Source: Pseudomonadota bacterium | Lineage (GTDB): Bacteria > Pseudomonadota > Alphaproteobacteria > Caulobacterales > Aquidulcibacteraceae | Reading direction: 5' to 3' | Length of the DNA stretch: 39,615 nt | Assembly: GCA_016195245.1 (NCBI GenBank) | Contig: JACQAC010000041.1 | Location: 1-39,615 of the forward strand | Shown here: positions 34,957-39,615 of the stretch, in pieces | Numbering within the stretch: the first letter of the stretch is position 1 | Layout: the number at the start of each line of letters is the position of its first letter | The notes under the pieces: model-generated | What the model saw: the letters and a program-made list of their open reading frames with translations, nothing else | Database searches by the model: none | Told to the model about the DNA's origin: nothing | Made by a program: the position numbers and the translations under genes

Positions 34957-35310
34957 GTGAGCAGCAACACCTACAATTGGCAAAGCGCGTGCGGACGCTG
35001 GCTAGAGTTTGAAGTCGTGCGCGCGCAGCGCGACTGGGAACCAGTCGGTGGCATCTATATGTTCGTTAAGCCACATGATCCCCAAGCCGGCCCGTACGGC
35101 GGGCCAATTTGCCTGTTCATCGGCAAGACCGAAGATTTCTCGCAAGCCCTGGCGCGCCACGACATGTGGCAGGCTGCGGAAAATCTGGGCGCACGCGAGA
35201 TCCACTTGATCACCATCAAGCATGAGGAGACGCGCGCGCGCGTCATGAGGGAACTCATCGAGGCGCAGTGCCCGATCCTCAACAAGTCAATGTTGCGCCG
35301 CGTCGCCTAG
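34957..35310 (+). CDS. Small GIY-YIG-like domain protein
   Basis: A 117-residue protein starting at GTG 34957, with GGAG 7 nt upstream. The order of motifs resembles a minimal GIY-YIG nuclease domain: GGIYMFV (31-37), then CLFIGKTEDF (52-61) in place of YxG/YIG, a helix with Arg, and RELIEAQCPILN (98-109) where the family has its catalytic Glu and terminal Asn. The second Tyr is Phe54, so catalysis may be weakened or lost. It has no other domain. It follows the two membrane genes on the same strand. The stop shares CTAG (35307-35310) with the convergent GDPD gene. A nuclease role is plausible but not shown. Confidence 0.68.
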   Translation: MSSNTYNWQSACGRWLEFEVVRAQRDWEPVGGIYMFVKPHDPQAGPYGGPICLFIGKTEDFSQALARHDMWQAAENLGAREIHLITIKHEETRARVMRELIEAQCPILNKSMLRRVA

Positions 35311-36359
35311 GCGCGGGCCGCAACCGCGATCGCCGGGAAATCCGAAAACACGCCGTCGACGCCAAGTGCGTAGAATTCACGCAACTCGGCCTTGAGGTCG
35401 CCATGCTGCCCTCTGTGGTCGGGAGCGCTCGGATCGCCGCGCCGCAGACGCGGCGGCAAGAAGAGGTTTTCGGCGCGAAAGGTCCATACAATGACTTGCA
35501 ACCCCGCCGCATGCGCACGCCCGACGAGATCGGTCGGCGGCAGCACATTGTTTTGATTATCGCGCGGAAAAATCATCGCCTTCTCAACTCCAATGCCGAC
35601 AGCGTATTCGCGAACTGCGCGCAGGCCATCGTCTGTAATCATCTGCTCATAGCTGAACCCCGGCTGATCGATCGGACCGTGGCCCGGCGCCATGAGCTGC
35701 ACACACTGCCATCGGATCGACGGCATCGATGCAAGCTGCACCAACGGCGCCTTCTCGAAACACTCGACGATGGAAATGTCCGCCGCACGCTGCCCGCCAG
35801 CGGCGCGCACCGCCTCCACGAACGCTGGAATCGGATCGAGGCCAATGCTCTTTAGGTACGAGACATGCTTCAGTTCCGGCACAAGTTTGAGCCCGTGTTG
35901 CTGCACCAAGTCGTAGGCCTCAGCGAGCGTCAGGATTGGCTCTTGTCCGTTGAACGCGGTGTTCGCGGGCCGCAGCGCCGGCAAGCGTTCCTTGCAGCGC
36001 AATGTCTTCAACTCCGCCAGTGTGAAATCTTCCACCCACCAGCCTGTGGCCGTAGTCCCGTCGACTGTTCTTTCCGCGCGCCGATCCGTGAATTCAGGAT
36101 GCTCGGCAACGTCCGTGGTGCCGGAGATTTCGTTCTCGTGGCGGCACACCAGCACGCCGTCCCGCGTGATCACCAAGTCCGGCTCAATCGCATCGGCGCC
36201 CTGCTCGATGGCTCGCAGATAGGCTGACATCGTGTGCTCAGGCCGCTCGCCGGAGCAGCCGCGGTGTCCGATCACCAGCGGGCGTGGATTACTCGATCCG
36301 CTCATGCTCACACAACCTGCCAGCGTCGCCGCACCCAAGAGCACATCACGCCGCCTCAG
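35307..36359 (-). CDS. Exported glycerophosphodiester phosphodiesterase lipoprotein, probable CTG start
   Basis: Hydrolyses glycerophosphodiesters to glycerol 3-phosphate and an alcohol, probably at the cell envelope. Motifs: VIGHRGCSGERPEHT (HR and PEHT, where PENT is more usual), EPDLVITRDGVLVCRHE and LVPELKH. The best N-terminus is (M)RRRDVLLGAATLAGC, a twin-arginine-like signal ending in a lipobox. It has no ATG, GTG or TTG at its start; it begins at CTG (36359), which overlaps the upstream TGA as CTGA, just as ATGA overlaps do elsewhere in this window, with AGGA 10 nt upstream. A GTG five codons in would remove the charged end of the signal; the ORF-track start lies inside the DUF5367-like gene. 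From the CTG the product has 350 residues. Confidence 0.85.
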   Translation of the reverse strand: MRRRDVLLGAATLAGCVSMSGSSNPRPLVIGHRGCSGERPEHTMSAYLRAIEQGADAIEPDLVITRDGVLVCRHENEISGTTDVAEHPEFTDRRAERTVDGTTATGWWVEDFTLAELKTLRCKERLPALRPANTAFNGQEPILTLAEAYDLVQQHGLKLVPELKHVSYLKSIGLDPIPAFVEAVRAAGGQRAADISIVECFEKAPLVQLASMPSIRWQCVQLMAPGHGPIDQPGFSYEQMITDDGLRAVREYAVGIGVEKAMIFPRDNQNNVLPPTDLVGRAHAAGLQVIVWTFRAENLFLPPRLRRGDPSAPDHRGQHGDLKAELREFYALGVDGVFSDFPAIAVAARA

Positions 36360-36745
36360 ATACGCTCGTCCTGGGGCGCCAGCTTTGTCATCGACAGACC
36401 CATGAACAGGATCGACGCGGCAAACAACAAGCACCAAGCGCCGAAGGTGGCGTCGAGCGTTGGATCGATGTTCGGAAATGCGCGCGGAAATTCATGCGTG
36501 AGGAAACCATTCAACAACAAGCCCGGCAGTGCAACGCCGATCGCCGCTTCGCCTTCGTCGCCGCGCGCCTCCTTCAGCAGCTTCAGGCAGATGAAAGCAG
36601 CGGCCACACCCACCACCGGCGCGGAGAGGAAGGTCCAGAGCCGCATCGATTCATCCGGCAGGAAGAAATAGCCTCCCGCGAAGCGAAAGAGCGCAGCTAC
36701 GACCAGCCAGAGCACAAACCCCAAGCCCATGGCGCGCAAGATCAT
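36356..36745 (-). CDS. DUF5367-like small membrane protein
   Basis: A 129-residue inner-membrane protein with four hydrophobic segments: MGLGFVLWLVVAALFRFAG (6-24), LSAPVVGVAAAFICLKLL (40-57), IGVALPGLLLNGFL (69-82) and FGAWCLLFAASILFMGLSM (101-119). The pattern and the FRFAGGYFFLP segment agree with DUF5367 as I remember it; no function is known to me. An AGGGGAA tract lies 4 nt before the ATG. It follows the acyl-CoA dehydrogenase by 18 nt and overlaps the GDPD start, so all three are probably one operon. Confidence 0.7.
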   Translation of the reverse strand: MILRAMGLGFVLWLVVAALFRFAGGYFFLPDESMRLWTFLSAPVVGVAAAFICLKLLKEARGDEGEAAIGVALPGLLLNGFLTHEFPRAFPNIDPTLDATFGAWCLLFAASILFMGLSMTKLAPQDERI

Positions 36746-36763
36746 GTTGTTCCCCTAAGCTGG

Positions 36764-37903
36764 TTATTGCTTCAGCATTTCGCGCGAAACGATAACGCGC
36801 ATGATTTCGTTGGTGCCTTCAAGAATGCGGTGCACGCGCAGATCGCGGACGATGCGCTCCACTTCGTAGTCCGCCAGATAGCCGTAGCCGCCGTGCAGCT
36901 GTAGCGCCTGGTCAGCGACCTTGAATGCGGTATCGGTCACAAAGCGCTTGGCCATCGCACAATACTTCGTCGCATCCGGCGCCTTGGCGTCGAGCTTGCG
37001 CGCGGCCGCATGCAGCAATGCACGTGACGCGGCAAGATCTGTCTCCATGTCCGCCAACACAAATTGCGTATTCTGAAAATCGACGATGCGTTTGCCGAAT
37101 TGTTTGCGCTCTTGAACATACGCAAGCGCCCGGTCCAACGCATCTTGCGCGCCACCAAGCGCGCAGGCGGCTATGTTCAGCCGCCCGCCATCCAAGCCGC
37201 GCATCGCATACTTGAAGCCCTCGCCTTCCGGCCCAATGCGGTTTTCGGCGGGCACCCGGCAATTGTCGAAACTGACAATCGCCGTCGGCTGCGCGCGCCA
37301 GCCCATCTTGTCTTCGGCTTTGCCGAACGACAGCCCGGGCGTCTTGTTCTCGACCATCACTGTGGACACGCCTTTCGGCCCATCCTCGCCGGTGCGGCAC
37401 ATCACGACATAAAGGTCGGAGAATCCCGCGCCGGAGATGAAGGCTTTTGAGCCGTTCAGCACGTAATGCGAATTGCCGTCCGGCTTTGCTGTCGTGCGCA
37501 GCGCGCCGGCGTCCGAGCCCGATCCCGGTTCGGTCAAACAATAAGAAGCAATGGTTTCCATCGTCGTCAGCTTCGGCAGCAGCTTCTGGCGCTGCTCTTC
37601 ATCACCGAACGAGTCGATCATCCAGGCGCACATGTTGTGGATCGACAGAAACGCCGCCGTCGACACGCAGCCACGCGACAATTCTTCAAAGATCAAAGCT
37701 GCATCGAACCGGGACAAAGCCGAGCCGCCGACGTCCTCGCGCACATAGATCCCGCCAAACCCCAGACCGGCCAACTCCTGCAACACGCCGCGATCCAGCC
37801 CCTCCTCTTCCCAGCGGGCCGCATTGGGGCGGAGCTTCTCGCGCGCGAAGCCGCGCGCCGTGTCGACGATGAGCTGTCGGTCTTCGTTCAAGTCGGCAGA
37901 CAT
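36764..37903 (-). CDS. Acyl-CoA dehydrogenase, isobutyryl-CoA dehydrogenase-like
   Basis: A 379-residue FAD enzyme that introduces a 2,3-double bond into short or branched acyl-CoA. Visible are YCLTEPGSGSDAGAL and FISGAGFSDLYVVMCRTG in the beta domain, MRGLDGGRLNIAACALGGAQ in the third domain, QLHGGYGYLADYEVERIVRDLRV split over two conserved blocks, and the C-terminal HRILEGTNEIMRVIVSREML. The length and the DGGRLNIAAC block fit the isobutyryl-CoA type of valine degradation, but short-chain acyl-CoA dehydrogenases are close. The start at 37903 is supported by an AGAGGAA-type purine tract (GAACAAGAGGAAC) about 7 nt upstream. No other valine-degradation gene lies in the window. Confidence 0.92.
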   Translation of the reverse strand: MSADLNEDRQLIVDTARGFAREKLRPNAARWEEEGLDRGVLQELAGLGFGGIYVREDVGGSALSRFDAALIFEELSRGCVSTAAFLSIHNMCAWMIDSFGDEEQRQKLLPKLTTMETIASYCLTEPGSGSDAGALRTTAKPDGNSHYVLNGSKAFISGAGFSDLYVVMCRTGEDGPKGVSTVMVENKTPGLSFGKAEDKMGWRAQPTAIVSFDNCRVPAENRIGPEGEGFKYAMRGLDGGRLNIAACALGGAQDALDRALAYVQERKQFGKRIVDFQNTQFVLADMETDLAASRALLHAAARKLDAKAPDATKYCAMAKRFVTDTAFKVADQALQLHGGYGYLADYEVERIVRDLRVHRILEGTNEIMRVIVSREMLKQ

Positions 37904-38087
37904 ATGTTCCTCTTGTTCCCGCTTATAGCCTGCTGTCCGTCGTCGACCAGGGGTGCGCGGGGCGCCCGGCGCAATTGCACAAACCTGAACGGGAACCGGG
38001 TGGTTGCGGCGACGTTGTGGCGAGAGCGGTAATCATGCCGCATCCGGTGCGCCGACTATCCTCAGGGCGCTCTCTCAGGAGAAACGC

Positions 38088-38297
38088 ATGTTGAAATCGA
38101 TCCTGGCCGCGTCAGCCGTGGCCTGTTTCGTTGGGCTCGCTGCTTGCGGCCAAAGCACGACGACGACGGAAACGACAACAGAAGCAACGACGTCCGACAC
38201 CGGCATGGCGCCGTCGACCGATACAGCCACGACGACCTCGACTGACACGAGCACGTCAACGAGCACCGGCACGTCAAGCGCGACCACCTCGCCATAG
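38088..38297 (+). CDS. Small Thr/Ser-rich lipoprotein
   Basis: A 69-residue predicted lipoprotein. The signal MLKSILAASAVACFVGLAAC ends in a LAAC lipobox (Cys20). The mature part is almost only Thr, Ser, Ala and acidic residues (TTTTETTTEATTSDTG and TSTSTSTGTSS), a low-complexity, probably disordered envelope tether. The ATG at 38088 has AGGAG 6 nt upstream; the ORF-track start at 38004 adds unrelated residues. A strong terminator follows 19 nt after the stop, so it is a monocistronic gene. Such short Thr-rich lipoproteins are common in related bacteria, but I know of no proven function. Confidence 0.8.
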   Translation: MLKSILAASAVACFVGLAACGQSTTTTETTTEATTSDTGMAPSTDTATTTSTDTSTSTSTGTSSATTSP

Positions 38298-38316
38298 GCC
38301 GATTTGGACGCGCGCG

Positions 38317-38349
38317 AAGGCCCCTCGAGGCCTCGCCTCGAGGGGTCTT
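38317..38349. terminator. Bidirectional intrinsic terminator
   Basis: A perfect 11-bp GC-rich stem, CCCCTCGAGGC (38321-38331) and GCCTCGAGGGG (38335-38345), with a 3-nt loop, is extended by A-A-G-G on the left pairing with T-C-T-T on the right (one G-T wobble). A T-rich tail follows on the plus strand (TCTTGCTTT). It lies between the convergent lipoprotein and TolC-family genes and would stop transcription from both sides. Confidence 0.85.
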
Positions 38350-38356
38350 GCTTTGC

Positions 38357-39615
38357 CTAGTGCCGCGTCGTGGTGAGGTTCGGACCGCCGCCAAAGGCGC
38401 GATAGGTCGCGATTGCGGCGCTGGCCTGCGCCTGCTCGGCGCCAATCCTCGCAAGCCGCGCATCGATCAGCTGCTGGTCGGCGGTCAAGCGGTCGGCCAA
38501 GCTTTGCAGACCGGCGCTATAAGCGGCGCGCGCGCCACCGTCGCTCGTTGTGGCGGCGCGCTCAGCAGCGCGCGACGCGTCAAGACGCATGCGGCCTTGA
38601 TCAAGCGAAACCAGCGCGTTCGAAGCCTCTCCGACGGCCTGCGTCACGGTTTGCCGATACTGGATCAACGATTCCTGAAATTGCGCACTGCGCTGGCGCG
38701 ATTGCGCGCGCACTGCTCCCCAATCGAACAGCGGAAGCGTTATTAGAGGCTGCGCCGTGGCCACGGTTGAAGTGCCCACAAGAGGCGAGCCAATGACGTT
38801 TTGCGACGTGGTGATCGCCCCAATCAGATTGATCTGAGGCAGCATATTGGCCCGCGCATCCGCCAGCGCGGCCGCAGCAAGCAAAGTCTGCGCCTCGGCG
38901 CGCGCTACATCCGGGCGCAGACGGATGAGATCCGCTGGCGCCGCTGGCGCGCCGGCCAACGGCAGTGTTGGCGTGTCGTGCTGCGCTTCGAGCGCGGACC
39001 GGACCGCATCGTTCTCCGCGCCCGGCGTCACACCGCGCAGCACCGCCAGCCTATTCTCGGCCACGCGCTGAGCGATCACCGCGTCCGCGATGCGGGCATG
39101 TGTGCTTTCGGCCAGGCGATGCGCATTCGCAGCATCAGCTGGCGACGCAATGCCGGCATTGGCGCTGGTGTCGAGAATGCCGGCGAGCTGGTTTGCGGAT
39201 TGATAGAGTTCTTCAAGCGCCGCGCGTGTGTTCTGCGCCGCACGCAGATCGACATAGGCCTGCGCCACATCGGCCACGAGCGCGACTTGCGCGCCCCTTT
39301 CGTCAGCCCGTGCGCTGAGCGAGTTGGCGCGCGCGCCCGCGATCGCCGCCGCGAAACGCCCGAACAGCGGAACCTCCCACGAAACCCGCGGGCCATAGCT
39401 GCCGATCATCTCTTCATTGTGCGAGGGCGAGTCGACGTTACGCGAATAGGCGCCCGAGGCTACCGCTGAAAGGCTCGGCAACGTGGTTCCGATCGTCGCC
39501 TGATTTTGCGCTCGCGCCTCCCGCACGCGCAGCGCCGCCAGCTGAACCGTGGGACCGTTTTGGAGCGCTTCCGAAACTAATTGATTCAGGGTGGGGTCGT
39601 TGAACTGGGTCCACC
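38357..39615 (-). CDS. TolC/NodT-family outer membrane efflux protein (5' end outside window)
   Basis: Outer-membrane channel of an RND- or ABC-type efflux system. The ORF-track start at 39526 is internal: the same frame is open to the window edge and encodes WTQFNDPTLNQLVSEALQN, the typical beginning of the mature NodT domain, so about 50 residues with the signal peptide are missing. About 419 residues are present. Two outer-membrane-efflux repeats are visible, one around ARANSLSARADERGAQVALV and AQAYVDLRAAQNT, the second around DLIRLRPDVARAEAQTLLAA and SLIQYRQTVTQAVGEASNAL. The RLRPDVARAE segment is characteristic of NodT. The adaptor and pump genes presumably lie outside the window, upstream of this gene. 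The terminator at 38317-38349 ends its transcript. Confidence 0.92.
   Translation of the reverse strand, partial: WTQFNDPTLNQLVSEALQNGPTVQLAALRVREARAQNQATIGTTLPSLSAVASGAYSRNVDSPSHNEEMIGSYGPRVSWEVPLFGRFAAAIAGARANSLSARADERGAQVALVADVAQAYVDLRAAQNTRAALEELYQSANQLAGILDTSANAGIASPADAANAHRLAESTHARIADAVIAQRVAENRLAVLRGVTPGAENDAVRSALEAQHDTPTLPLAGAPAAPADLIRLRPDVARAEAQTLLAAAALADARANMLPQINLIGAITTSQNVIGSPLVGTSTVATAQPLITLPLFDWGAVRAQSRQRSAQFQESLIQYRQTVTQAVGEASNALVSLDQGRMRLDASRAAERAATTSDGGARAAYSAGLQSLADRLTADQQLIDARLARIGAEQAQASAAIATYRAFGGGPNLTTTRH

Noticed and set aside
1-39615. CRISPR arrays, tRNA/rRNA genes, insertion sequences, prophage or attachment sites
   Set aside because: No regularly spaced repeats, cloverleaf-like sequences, transposase/integrase motifs or flanking direct repeats were seen on reading both strands.

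Overview
The window is G+C-rich, gene-dense chromosomal DNA with many 1-4 nt gene overlaps. Its gene content (rsmB-rpe-heparinase II/III-like-purH order, aerobic-type KorAB, DUF2339, NodT-type TolC, class III alcohol dehydrogenase, isobutyryl-CoA-type acyl-CoA dehydrogenase) suggests an alphaproteobacterium, most likely Caulobacterales/Hyphomonadaceae-like. That placement is inferred from gene content and was not searched. I see no rRNA, tRNA, CRISPR array, insertion sequence or prophage.

Layout. (1) 1-6036, plus: rsmB (5' end outside the window), rpe, a heparinase II/III-like protein, purH and an alpha/beta hydrolase. (2) 6033-12142, minus: in transcription order a GltD-like FAD/Fe-S oxidoreductase, a PA2779-like small membrane protein, a C39-like lipoprotein peptidase, korA and korB. 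(3) 12242-18408, plus: a 5-oxoprolinase/hydantoinase gene broken into A and B parts by an in-frame TAG, then DUF969 and DUF979 membrane proteins and a DUF2891 protein, probably one operon for 5-oxoproline uptake and use. (4) 18405-18964, minus: a fumarylacetoacetase-family pseudogene with an internal deletion. (5) 19108-22614, plus: a giant DUF2339 membrane protein. (6) 22724-28109, minus: frmA-type dehydrogenase, a Phd/YefM-like protein coupled to an unrecognised Lys/Arg-rich protein, a CpdA-like phosphodiesterase, a tiny membrane ORF, and a class III cyclase-TM-SUMF1 fusion. (7) 28298-31909, plus: a TetR gene with an operator inside its own promoter spacer, coupled to HlyD-like, ABC ATPase and ABC-2 permease genes. 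(8) 31906-32655, minus: inositol monophosphatase family. (9) 32732-35310, plus: an unrecognised trio of a four-TM coiled-coil protein, an anchored vWA-like protein and a GIY-YIG-like protein. (10) 35307-37903, minus: acyl-CoA dehydrogenase, DUF5367-like protein and a GDPD lipoprotein that seems to start at CTG. (11) 38088-39615: a Thr/Ser-rich lipoprotein, a strong bidirectional terminator, and a TolC/NodT-family protein running off the window end.

The best candidates for undescribed biology are the oxoprolinase-DUF969-DUF979-DUF2891 operon with its broken enzyme, the 32.7-35.3 kb membrane/vWA/GIY-YIG trio, the Phd-like/Lys-rich pair, the C39-like peptidase with its GG-containing small partner, and the pairing of a cyclase-SUMF1 fusion with a CpdA-like phosphodiesterase. 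Four of the six convergent gene junctions overlap by exactly 4 nt at their stop codons.
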